64,000 nt of DNA from Microbulbifer litoralis. Its GTDB lineage: Bacteria > Pseudomonadota > Gammaproteobacteria > Pseudomonadales > Cellvibrionaceae. The notes beneath the pieces are model-generated. The model was not told the origin of the DNA. It saw only the letters and a program-made list of their open reading frames with translations, and searched no databases. The position numbers and the translations under genes are program-made. This document shows positions 18,113 to 26,213 of this stretch, piece by piece. The DNA is taken from the NCBI RefSeq assembly GCF_023634065.1, contig NZ_JALKCV010000006.1, positions 1 to 64,000 on the forward strand. The letters are read 5' to 3'. Every line of letters starts with the position of its first letter. The first letter of the stretch is position 1.

Positions 18113-20773
18113 TCAGGGCCACTGGTCCTCTTCATCCGGCGGCCAGGGCTGGGCCTCTTCCACCGGCGCCCCTTCACCGCGGCTGCGGCGGAGCTCCTCG
18201 TTGCGACGCTGGCGTTCCTCGATGATGCGCCGCTCCTCTTCGGCCCGGCGCTCCTGCTCCAGGTAGCGCTGGTCGTCGCCCTGGGGCAGTTGCAGCGGTT
18301 CTTCCCCGGATTGCGGCGCCTGCTGCATCTCATCGTCGCGGCGCAGTTGCTCCTGCAACTGGCGTTCGCGCCGCTCCCGTTCCCGGCGTTGCTGTTCCTC
18401 TTTCGGGTCTATGCCCCAGCCGGGTGTCATCTCCTCCCGCGGCGCCGCCTCCCGCTGGTCGCGGTCATCGCCGAAGAAGTCCTTGAACCAGCGCCAGCGG
18501 TCGCGCCCGCGGCACTCGGGGGCCGGCTCCAGCTTGGTCTCGTAGGAAAAGGGCAGCTCGATACCGCCGCGACAGTACTCGGGATCCATGTACTGGCCGC
18601 GCTGGTTTACCGCCTTGAACTCGACCCCGCGCGGCGGCTGCACACGCCCGTGGCGATGCGGCAGCTGGCGCATGATCTCGGTCCAGATCTTGAGCGCGCC
18701 GGTGGCGCCGGTGAGGCTGGTGCGCTCGTTGTCGTCGCGCCCCAGCCAGACCACGGCGGTGACGCCGGGGGAGAAGCCGGCAAACCAGCTGTCGCGATAG
18801 TCGTTGGTGGTGCCGGTCTTGCCGGCGAAGGGCACACTGCCGGGCAGGCGCCGGTAGGCGCTCCTGCCGGTACCCTCGCGCATCACCTGTTCCATCGCGT
18901 AGCGCAACAGGTAGTCGGGCACGGCGTCGACGCCGCGGTTGCTGCGCGGGCGAAAAAACTGCACCTGTTCGCCCTCGGCATTGGCGACCGCCACCAGGGT
19001 GCGCAACTCCACGTTCTCGCCACCGTTGGCAATGGTCTGGAACATGCCGGACACCTCGAACGGCGTCAGCTCCACCGCACCCAACAGCATCGACGGCACC
19101 CGCGGCAGGTCCGCCTGCACACCCAGCCGACGGATGGTCTGGCGCACATTCTCCAGCCCCAGGTCCAGTCCCAGGCGCGCCGTGGCCAGGTTGTAGGATT
19201 TGACCAGGCCCATGTACAGCGGTATCTGGCCGTGGGCGCGCTTGTCGAAATTCTGCGGCATCCACACATCGCCGTTGTCACCCTCGATGCGGATGGGGGC
19301 ATCCTCGATCGGCGTGGCCAGGTTGTAGTCGAACGGCCGTTCGAGCGCGGTCAGGTAGACCGCCGGCTTGATCAGCGAGCCGATCTGGCGGCGCGCCTCC
19401 AACGCGCGGTTGAAGCCGGGGTAGTGCGGGCGCCGGTCGCCGACCATGGCCAGCACATTGCCGGTGCCGTTTTCCACCACCACGGTGGCGGCCTGCAGTG
19501 AATCCTTCTGGATTCCCCGGTCCTGTTCCAGTTCAGCCGCGCCTTCGCTGATCGCGTCCTCGGCCAGCTTCTGCACCGATGGCGCCAGCGATGTGTAGAC
19601 ACGCAGGCCGGCGGTGCGCAATTCCTCGTAGGAGTAGTAGGGCCGCAGCTCTTCCAGCAGGCGCTCGGTAAAGGCCGGATAGGGATTCTGCGCCGACTCG
19701 CCGGCAGTGGCCACCCCCAGCGGTTTGGCCTGGTAGCTGTCCAGCTCATCGGTGGCGATCAGGCCCTGCTCCGCCATCAGTTCCAGCACCGTGTTGCGCC
19801 GCTCCAGGGCGCGCTCCGGGTTGCGCCAGGGGTTGTAATAGGAGGCACCCTTGGCCAGCCCCACCAGCAGCGCTATCTCCTGCGGCTCCAGCGTGTCCAG
19901 GGGCTTCTGGAAATAGAACTCGGACGCCAGGCCGAAACCGTAGATGGCGCGACTGCCCTGCTGCCCCAGCCAGACCTCGTTGATGTACTCCTGCAGGATG
20001 TAGCCCTTGTCGTAGTGCAGCTCCATCAGGATCGCCATCAGCGCCTCGTTGAACTTGCGCCACAGGCTGGGCTCGTGGTCGAAAAAGATGTTCTTGACCA
20101 GTTGCTGGGTGATGGTGGAACCGCCCTGGACCACATGTCCGGCCTTGATGTTGGCCACCATGGCGCGGGCGATGCCGCGGGGAGAGACGCCGAAGTGGCT
20201 CAGGAAGTCCTGGTCCTCCACCGCGATCAGGGTATTGGCCAGCAGCGGCGGGATATCGTCGAAGCGCACCGGGTTGCGGTCGTCGCCGCCGCCCAGCAGG
20301 GTGCCGATATTGGCGGCGTCGAGGCGGAATTTCTCGAGCCGCTCGCCGTTTTCGCCGCGCAGGTTACTGATCTCGTCGTTGCGCAGGCGGAATGAGACCC
20401 TGGCCGCCGGCTCGCGACCGTCCGGATGCACGAAGTCGCGGCGCCAGACCTGGTAGTCCATGCCCTCGCGGGTCCACTGGCCGGGCTCGCTCAGTTCGCC
20501 GTTCTCGCGGTAGTTGAGCGCCGTGAATTCGGCCGCCAGTTCATCCGGACGCATCACCATGCCGTTGCGCAGCACCAGCGGACGCGCGAAGACCCGCGCC
20601 GGCAGCTGGTACTGGCGGCTGTCGAGGCGTTCGCGCAGCTGTACGTCCAGGTAGACCATATAGCCGGCCAGCACCACACCGCCCAGCAGTGCGAGCAGGC
20701 CGAGGCGCACCATCCAGCGGTGCAGTCTTCCGGGTCTGGACGCTTTGGCGCGCCGGCTTTTCTTCGATGCCAT
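18113..20773 (-). CDS. mrcB: Penicillin-binding protein 1B
   Basis: This bifunctional class A PBP polymerises and cross-links peptidoglycan. The 886-residue protein has an N-terminal anchor near residues 24-46 and a UB2H-like segment. The GT51 domain carries AVEDQDFLSHFGVSPRGIARAM, and the transpeptidase domain has S466 in GSLIKP and K652 in FAGKTGTT. The last 100 residues are unusually charged (Glu/Arg/Gln-rich, predicted coiled coil), ending in a proline-rich tail, longer than E. coli PBP1B. The outer-membrane activator LpoB was not seen nearby. Confidence 0.94.
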   Translation of the reverse strand: MASKKSRRAKASRPGRLHRWMVRLGLLALLGGVVLAGYMVYLDVQLRERLDSRQYQLPARVFARPLVLRNGMVMRPDELAAEFTALNYRENGELSEPGQWTREGMDYQVWRRDFVHPDGREPAARVSFRLRNDEISNLRGENGERLEKFRLDAANIGTLLGGGDDRNPVRFDDIPPLLANTLIAVEDQDFLSHFGVSPRGIARAMVANIKAGHVVQGGSTITQQLVKNIFFDHEPSLWRKFNEALMAILMELHYDKGYILQEYINEVWLGQQGSRAIYGFGLASEFYFQKPLDTLEPQEIALLVGLAKGASYYNPWRNPERALERRNTVLELMAEQGLIATDELDSYQAKPLGVATAGESAQNPYPAFTERLLEELRPYYSYEELRTAGLRVYTSLAPSVQKLAEDAISEGAAELEQDRGIQKDSLQAATVVVENGTGNVLAMVGDRRPHYPGFNRALEARRQIGSLIKPAVYLTALERPFDYNLATPIEDAPIRIEGDNGDVWMPQNFDKRAHGQIPLYMGLVKSYNLATARLGLDLGLENVRQTIRRLGVQADLPRVPSMLLGAVELTPFEVSGMFQTIANGGENVELRTLVAVANAEGEQVQFFRPRSNRGVDAVPDYLLRYAMEQVMREGTGRSAYRRLPGSVPFAGKTGTTNDYRDSWFAGFSPGVTAVVWLGRDDNERTSLTGATGALKIWTEIMRQLPHRHGRVQPPRGVEFKAVNQRGQYMDPEYCRGGIELPFSYETKLEPAPECRGRDRWRWFKDFFGDDRDQREAAPREEMTPGWGIDPKEEQQRRERERRERQLQEQLRRDDEMQQAPQSGEEPLQLPQGDDQRYLEQERRAEEERRIIEERQRRNEELRRSRGEGAPVEEAQPWPPDEEDQWP

Positions 20774-20832
20774 ATAACTGTTAAACCAGAGTTCTCATTC
20801 AACTATAGATAGGTAGGATGTCTTTGGCGCTC

Positions 20833-20846
20833 GGCGACTAGTCGCC
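20833..20846. promoter_or_regulatory. 14-bp perfect palindrome
   Basis: GGCGACTAGTCGCC is a perfect palindrome in the divergent mrcB/kinase intergenic region. It could be an operator or a hairpin. I do not recognise the protein that would bind it. Confidence 0.4.
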
Positions 20847-20904
20847 AGTGCATAGTCGGGCCTTTATAAGGTCTGATGGCTCCCACCTCAAGCCGGCGGG
20901 CGCC

Positions 20905-20932
20905 TTGCACTTGTCCGGGGGGCGGCCATAAT
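20905..20932 (+). promoter_or_regulatory. Candidate promoter for PfkB kinase gene
   Basis: TTGCAC at 20905-20910 and CATAAT at 20927-20932 are spaced by 16 bp, a fair sigma-70 match, 34 bp upstream of the ATG at 20966. The ATG follows an AAAAGGA ribosome site. Confidence 0.5.
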
Positions 20933-20965
20933 GCGCCCATTCCGGAACAACTGAAAAGGATCCCC

Positions 20966-21964
20966 ATGCACCAGTACGATCTCTACGGTATCGGCGCGGC
21001 GCTGCTCGACACCGAAATCGAAGTCAGCGACAGCGACCTGCAGCGGCTCGGCGTCGACAAGGGTGTCATGACCCTGGTGGACGATCGGCGCCAGCGGCAG
21101 TTGGTCGGCAACCTGGAGGATCACCTGGTGACCGCCAAGCGGGCCTGCGGCGGCTCCGGCGCCAACACCGTCATTGCCGCCAGCTACTTCGGCCTGCGGA
21201 CTTTCTACTCCTGCAAGGTGGCCGCGGACGAAAACGGCGACTTCTACCGCGCCGACCTGACCAGCGCCGGCGTCGACTACCCGTCCGCGCTGACACAGGC
21301 CGACGGCGGCATCACCGGCAAGTGCCTGGTGCTGGTCACGCCGGACGCCGAGCGCAGCATGAATACTTTCCTCGGCATCAGCGCGGAGCTGTCGGTGGCG
21401 GAGCTGGACCGCGAGGCGCTGGCCGCGTCCCGCTGGGCCTATATCGAGGGCTACTTGGTGTCCTCCCCCACCGGCCGCACTGCGGCCATCGCCCTGCGCG
21501 AGCAGGCCGAGGCCGCCGGCGTCAAAACCGCCCTGAGCCTATCCGACCCCGCGATGGTGCATCTGTTCCACGACGGCCTGCTGGAAATGATTGGCGACGG
21601 CGTCGACATGCTGTTCTGCAACCGCGACGAGGCGCTGCACTTTACCGATACGCAAACGATAGAAGATGCCGCCAGGGCACTGACCCGCTACTGCCGCAGC
21701 TTCGCCATCACCCTGGGCGCCGAGGGCGCACTGGTGTGGGATGGCGAGCAGCAGCACCGTGTGAGCGGCACCAAGGTGCACGCGATCGACACCAATGGCG
21801 CCGGCGATATGTTTGCGGGCGCTTTCCTGTACGGCATCAACCGGGAGCTGCCCTTTCCCGAGGCCGGCGAGCTGGCCTGTCGCGCTGCCGGCCAGGTGGT
21901 AAGCCAGTACGGGCCGCGGCTGCGGGCGGAACAGTACGAGGAACTGCTGGCACCGGTGGTGTAG
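20966..21964 (+). CDS. PfkB-family carbohydrate/adenosine kinase
   Basis: This 332-residue ribokinase-superfamily kinase has an N-terminal substrate-binding region (YGIGAALLDTEIEV, GGSGANTVIAASYFG) and the PfkB signature DTNGAGDMFAGAFLYGI with the catalytic aspartate. Adenosine kinase-like annotations are common for this subgroup, but the nucleoside or sugar substrate cannot be decided from sequence alone. The start at 20966 is supported by AAAAGGA upstream; the longer frame from 20876 would include the promoter. It stands alone, followed by repeat DNA. Confidence 0.85.
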   Translation: MHQYDLYGIGAALLDTEIEVSDSDLQRLGVDKGVMTLVDDRRQRQLVGNLEDHLVTAKRACGGSGANTVIAASYFGLRTFYSCKVAADENGDFYRADLTSAGVDYPSALTQADGGITGKCLVLVTPDAERSMNTFLGISAELSVAELDREALAASRWAYIEGYLVSSPTGRTAAIALREQAEAAGVKTALSLSDPAMVHLFHDGLLEMIGDGVDMLFCNRDEALHFTDTQTIEDAARALTRYCRSFAITLGAEGALVWDGEQQHRVSGTKVHAIDTNGAGDMFAGAFLYGINRELPFPEAGELACRAAGQVVSQYGPRLRAEQYEELLAPVV

Positions 21965-22040
21965 GGGGGCCTGATATTCACCCATTCTGGCTCGGGGGCA
22001 CCTGAAGCTCAATTTCGTTAGCAGGCTTGGTGCAGGAGCC

Positions 22041-22260
22041 GAAAAGAACTATGAAGCCGATGCGAAGGAGCTGATACCGATGGCTGTTTGCCAGACCTTA
22101 TGAGACATGGATGTCGATTAGAGCGTACAGGGATGTATTCACCGGGGGCGCCCAGCCCGTGTCTGGCAAACAGCCATCGGTAGCAGCGCCGCCACCTCGC
22201 TGGCTAACGGGAAACCAATGGCGGGCTTAGCAAGCAGGGCGAACACAAGATTCGCCCCTA
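22041..22260. repeat. Palindromic repeat element P1 with linker and tail
   Basis: This is a three-part element filling the kinase/GGDEF-EAL gap. A linker (GAAAAGAACTATGAAGCCG, GATGCGAAGG) runs from 22041. A palindrome has arms 22070-22096 and 22161-22187 that match at 26 of 27 positions (core CCGATGGCTGTTTGCCAGAC). A tail hairpin at 22237-22257 pairs GGGCGAA with TTCGCCC. The non-palindromic centre (CTTATGAGACATGGATGTCG, ATTAGAGCGTACAGGGATG) is shared with P2 and, reversed, with P3. No heptamer array adjoins this copy. Both flanking genes converge on it, so it may also end transcripts. Confidence 0.88.
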
Positions 22261-24030
22261 CGACCGGGCCTCGGGATGGCGCGGATCGCTGATCTCGGGC
22301 AGGCAGGCCGCTGCCGCAATCCCGAAGCCCTGGGCATAGTCCACCCCCATCCGCCGCAGCTTCTCGATCAGCTCCGGCGTCTCGACAAACTCGGCGATGG
22401 TGCTGATGCCCATCTGTTTGGCCAGGTGGTCGACGGTGCTGACCATGGCACTGTCGATTTCGTCCTCGAGCATATTGCGCACGAAGCTGCCGTCGATCTT
22501 CAGGTAGTCCACCGGCAGCTGGCGCAGGTAGGCCAGCGATGAGACGCCGCGGCCGAAGTCGTCCAGCGCGAAGCTGCAGCCGGCGGCGCGCAGTTTGTGG
22601 ATAAAGATCAACGCCCGCTCCAGGTTGTCGATGGCGCTGGTCTCGGTGATCTCGAACTGCACTCGCGACGGCGCCACCCCGGCCTCGGTCAGTTCGCGCA
22701 ACACGAAATCGGCAAACTGGTCGTCGCCGAGGCTGATGCCGGAGATATTGATCGCGTAGCTGAAGCCGGTCACACCCTCACGCTGCTCCAGCGCCATATA
22801 GGCCAGGATCCTCCGGATCACCCAGCGATCCACCTCCTCGATCAGGCCATAGCGCTCCGCCGCCGGCAGGAACAAGCCGGGCGAGATCACGCCGCCATCG
22901 CGACCGCGCATACGCACCAACACCTCGTAGTGGTGTACCCGCAAACCGTCCTGCAGGGCCACCACCGGCTGGCGGTACAGCAGGAACCGGTCCTCGCGCA
23001 GCGCCGCGTGTATCTCTGCCACCCAGGTAGTCTCGCGGCGCTTCTCCAGCACCTTGCGCGAATCGCTGAACAGCTTTACCCGGTTGCGCCCCTGGTCCCG
23101 TGCCGCGCAGCAGGCATCGTTGGCGGAAGCCAGCAACTGGCCCGCGGGTGGCGAGTGGCAATCGACGGTCACCGCACCGATGGAGACGGCCACGCGATTC
23201 TCGTTTTCCTCCCACAGGAAGGAAAAGCCTTTCACGGCCTCCCGCAGGCGCGTCACCACGCGTCGCGCCTCCTCCACCGTGCAGTTGCGCAGCAGCATCG
23301 CGAACTCGTCGCTGCCCACGCGCGCAAACAGGTCCGCGGTCGAGAGACAGCGCTGCAGCAACTGCACCAGCTGTACCAGCAGCTGGTCGCCGGCGGCGTA
23401 GCCGAGCGTGTCGTTGACCACCTTGAACTGGTAGACGTCCAGGTACAGCAGCACATGGTGGTGGCGCCGGTCGACGCAGGCCGACAGGGTGTTCTGCAAT
23501 TCGTTCTCGAAATACTGGCGGTTGGGCAGGCGCGTGAGGCTGTCGTGGCTGGTCTGCCAACTGAGGCGGGAGGAGATCCGGCGGGCGGCGGAAGTGTCCC
23601 GCAGCACCAGCACGAAGTTCGTCAGCGTCGCGCCGTCGCGCACTGCGATGACCTGCGCAGTGATATCGACCGACCGCTCGCCATCCCGGCGGATACAGGC
23701 ACTGAATTCCCGCATAGCGGGCAACTCTGCCATTTGCTCGCCAGTCGGCAACAGGGGCTCGAGGGGCTGGCCGTCGCGGTCGAGGAGCTGCAGGTTGTCG
23801 TTGAGGGATTGCCCCGGCAACAGGCCCACCAGGTCTCCGGTAAGCTCGCTTACCAGCGGATTGCTGTAGGTGACCCGGCCGCGGGCATCGGTGACGATGA
23901 CGCCGTCGGCCACTTCGCCCAGGGCGACCTCGGCGGCCCGCAGACTGAGTTCCGCAGCGGGCATCAGCCCGTCCTCGACCTGTGCCAGCAGGCCGAGATA
24001 CTCGACGGATTTCGGATCGTACTCAGTCAA
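22258..24030 (-). CDS. PAS-GGDEF-EAL cyclic-di-GMP protein
   Basis: This 590-residue signalling protein has a PAS sensor near residues 30-145, a GGDEF domain near 165-325 and an EAL domain near 340-585. The diguanylate cyclase motif is GSDEF (ARVGSDEFAML) rather than GGDEF. The EAL motif is EVL (YEVLVRMRG), but the glutamates of FEITET, the DD of LDDFGRGVSSL, the lysine of YLKIDGSFV and the glutamine of YAQGFGIA are present. It is therefore more likely a c-di-GMP phosphodiesterase than a cyclase. No membrane segment or signal peptide is seen. Confidence 0.9.
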   Translation of the reverse strand: MTEYDPKSVEYLGLLAQVEDGLMPAAELSLRAAEVALGEVADGVIVTDARGRVTYSNPLVSELTGDLVGLLPGQSLNDNLQLLDRDGQPLEPLLPTGEQMAELPAMREFSACIRRDGERSVDITAQVIAVRDGATLTNFVLVLRDTSAARRISSRLSWQTSHDSLTRLPNRQYFENELQNTLSACVDRRHHHVLLYLDVYQFKVVNDTLGYAAGDQLLVQLVQLLQRCLSTADLFARVGSDEFAMLLRNCTVEEARRVVTRLREAVKGFSFLWEENENRVAVSIGAVTVDCHSPPAGQLLASANDACCAARDQGRNRVKLFSDSRKVLEKRRETTWVAEIHAALREDRFLLYRQPVVALQDGLRVHHYEVLVRMRGRDGGVISPGLFLPAAERYGLIEEVDRWVIRRILAYMALEQREGVTGFSYAINISGISLGDDQFADFVLRELTEAGVAPSRVQFEITETSAIDNLERALIFIHKLRAAGCSFALDDFGRGVSSLAYLRQLPVDYLKIDGSFVRNMLEDEIDSAMVSTVDHLAKQMGISTIAEFVETPELIEKLRRMGVDYAQGFGIAAAACLPEISDPRHPEARS

Positions 24031-24211
24031 AGCTGCAAGCTCGCGTCTTATCTGGTTTTGCGCGTCGTTTGCAGGGGACTATAGGCGCTCGCGCCACACC
24101 CCGCCGACAGCACTGCGAATTCGCCAACTCCATCACACAAACCCGCCTGTTCACATCCAGTGAGCGCTCCCTGCCCGCCCTGCCTGCCAAATCAGGTACA
24201 AAGTTGCCTAT

Positions 24212-24781
24212 TCAGCGGTTGGCGCGCAAGAAGTTTTTCAGCTTCTCGTCCTCGAAGGCGCGTTGCAGTGTTGCGCTGAGCAGACCGTTGATACGCGTCT
24301 CCACCTCCGCGCGGTCGGGTTTGATCAGGCTGCGGTCCTTGCCGCTGGAGCGGTAGTTGCCGTAGTAGGTGGCGCCGCCGATCCTGACCTCCAGCTGCAC
24401 CTCGGCCTCGGTGTCAACCTTGGTGGTGTAGATCTTGTCCGGACTGTCGTAGCGCAGGCCGGTCAGGTTGGCGACCACCTGGACGTCCGCGGAACTGCCG
24501 GCGGGGCGGAAGTTCCAGCTGGCAAAACCGTCGCCCAGCGTCTGTGCGATGGCATTCTCCACATTGTTCCCCAGTTGCACCTGGTCGTCGCTGGCGTAGA
24601 CACCGCCGAGGGAACCCAGGCCGCCGCCGGGCAATTTGTTGACCCCGCGCACATTGATCGTGCGGCCGGCGCCGATATCCGCCGGCGCCACCTCCACCTG
24701 CGGGCGCACCTGGATCTGGATCGGGCTGTGGGCGCAGGCCGCCAGGGTACAGGCGCCCAGGAATAACAGCAGTTTTTTCAT
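24212..24781 (-). CDS. YajG-family lipoprotein
   Basis: This is a predicted outer- or inner-membrane lipoprotein of 189 residues with signal MKKLLLFLGACTLAAC, the lipobox cysteine being in LAAC. The body resembles the YajG family (uncharacterised periplasmic lipoprotein) with a beta-rich domain and a C-terminal helix (LLSATLQRAFEDEKLKNFL). ATG 24781 has GGGGAGA upstream on the minus strand; the longer frame to 24877 would add a non-signal extension. Function unknown. Confidence 0.82.
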   Translation of the reverse strand: MKKLLLFLGACTLAACAHSPIQIQVRPQVEVAPADIGAGRTINVRGVNKLPGGGLGSLGGVYASDDQVQLGNNVENAIAQTLGDGFASWNFRPAGSSADVQVVANLTGLRYDSPDKIYTTKVDTEAEVQLEVRIGGATYYGNYRSSGKDRSLIKPDRAEVETRINGLLSATLQRAFEDEKLKNFLRANR

Positions 24782-24891
24782 CGAATTCTCCCCCTGATCG
24801 ATTGGGCAGTTGTAATACAAGGTTTTGTTCTCGAGACACGCGGCTCGGGGAATGGTCCCCAGGCCCTTCGTTGCCAACCGGCATCGAAAGT

Positions 24892-25347
24892 TCAGCCGTG
24901 GTGGTGCGCGCCCCCCGGCGCTGCCCGCAGGCTGCGCACCGGCACCCGGATATCGATGGCGTCGCCACTGGCAAAATGCAGGCGCAGCGGCAGGCTGTCG
25001 CCGGCGCGCAGCTCCACGCCGCGCAGCATCAGGTGCACGCCGCCCGGCGCCATCTGCACCTCGCCGCCGGCGGGCACCGACAGCATGTCCAGCGGGCGCA
25101 TGCGGCTGACACCGTCGCGCTCTTCGGTGGTGTGCAGGTCCGCGGAGGCACCCGACCGCCCCGGCAGTTCCACCCGCACCAACTGGCGCCTCTCCTGCGC
25201 GCCGTTTTGCAGCGTCAGGTAGGCCGCGCTCATGGCGGCGCCGGGCAGGGTTTCCCGCGCATAGCCGTCGATTTGCAGCGTCGCCTCCGACGCGGCGGCG
25301 GATACGCTCAGCAACAAAGCCGACAACAGGCCACAGAGTCGTTTCAC
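24892..25347 (-). CDS. Periplasmic copper chaperone PCu(A)C
   Basis: This 151-residue protein has a signal peptide (MKRLCGLLSALLLSVSAAAS) and a PCu(A)C domain, which binds Cu(I) and donates it to the CuA site of cytochrome oxidase. The metal motif is visible: H in DLHTTEE, then M in RMRPLDM, then a distal HLM in GGVHLML. The C-terminus GGAHHHG may add copper ligands. It sits 16 bp after the 25364 lipoprotein gene on the same strand. No cox or sco genes are next to it. Confidence 0.88.
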   Translation of the reverse strand: MKRLCGLLSALLLSVSAAASEATLQIDGYARETLPGAAMSAAYLTLQNGAQERRQLVRVELPGRSGASADLHTTEERDGVSRMRPLDMLSVPAGGEVQMAPGGVHLMLRGVELRAGDSLPLRLHFASGDAIDIRVPVRSLRAAPGGAHHHG

Positions 25348-25363
25348 GCGCTATCTCCCGTGT

Positions 25364-26089
25364 TTATTGTTGTGTCTGAAGGATCAGCTGCGGCGGGCCG
25401 CCGACGCGAATATTGGCGCGTACCCGGTAGTCGCTCACCGCCTCCCTGAGCTGCTGGTAGATCCAGCGTCCCTCGGCGTCACTGCGGGCGATGATCACCA
25501 CCCGCAGATCTTCCCGCTGGATGCGCCGTGCCGTCCGCTGCAGCAACTGGATCGCCGGCTCGGATTTCGCCGACAGGGCGCCGGCGGGCAGCGTGATCGT
25601 ATCGCCCTGCGGCAGCCGGACCGAGGCGCGGCTGCGCTCGCGCACCAGTTGCGCGCGCACTTCCTCCACCAGCGCGTTGCCCGGTGCGAGTTGCTCGGCG
25701 CGGTTCAGGAAACTGTTTACCTGGCCGAAGGAGCGGCGGCGCAGCGCGTCCCGGGCGCGCCCCACAAGGTCGATGACGATGGTCTGGATACCGGCGGCGG
25801 CGCGGCTGTTGCCCGGGTCCAGCTGCCGGACCCGCAGGTAGTAGTCGTAGGCGCTGGCACCGGCGGGCTGGGTCAGGTAGCCCCGCGCCTGGGCCGCTTC
25901 CGCCCGCTGCAGGAAAAACTCGACGTTGCGCCGGCGGATCTCCTCCGGCGAGGGCCCGGCGGGCTTCTCGGGTTCCGGCAGCGGCACCGCCCGCGGCGGC
26001 GGTACCGGCGGCGTGGTGACACAGCCGCCCAGCCACAGGGCGGTGAACAAACAGATCCAACGGCTGCAGGAAGCGCCTATCGAGGACAA
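25364..26089 (-). CDS. Lipoprotein of unknown function
   Basis: I do not recognise a named family. Starting at TTG 26089, after a GGGAG ribosome site, the product is 241 residues with a lipoprotein signal (CLFTALWLGGC) and a proline-rich linker (TTPPVPPPRAVPLPEPEKP). A helical TPR-like region (residues about 60-150) follows, then a C-terminal domain (EDLRVVIIARSDAEGRWIYQQLR) that resembles an OmpA-like or BON-like fold only weakly. The longer frame to 26254 overlaps dsbD on the other strand and is unlikely. It may be cotranscribed with the copper chaperone. Confidence 0.62.
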   Translation of the reverse strand: MSSIGASCSRWICLFTALWLGGCVTTPPVPPPRAVPLPEPEKPAGPSPEEIRRRNVEFFLQRAEAAQARGYLTQPAGASAYDYYLRVRQLDPGNSRAAAGIQTIVIDLVGRARDALRRRSFGQVNSFLNRAEQLAPGNALVEEVRAQLVRERSRASVRLPQGDTITLPAGALSAKSEPAIQLLQRTARRIQREDLRVVIIARSDAEGRWIYQQLREAVSDYRVRANIRVGGPPQLILQTQQ

Positions 26090-26213
26090 GACCCATCTCC
26101 CACTGTTGTTTTTTTGCACCGCGCGCCCGGCTATACTGCCGACGCAGCGGTCGTCGCTGAACCGCTGCAGACTGCAACAGTCAGACAACTGACTATAAAG
26201 AATTTTTACTCCC

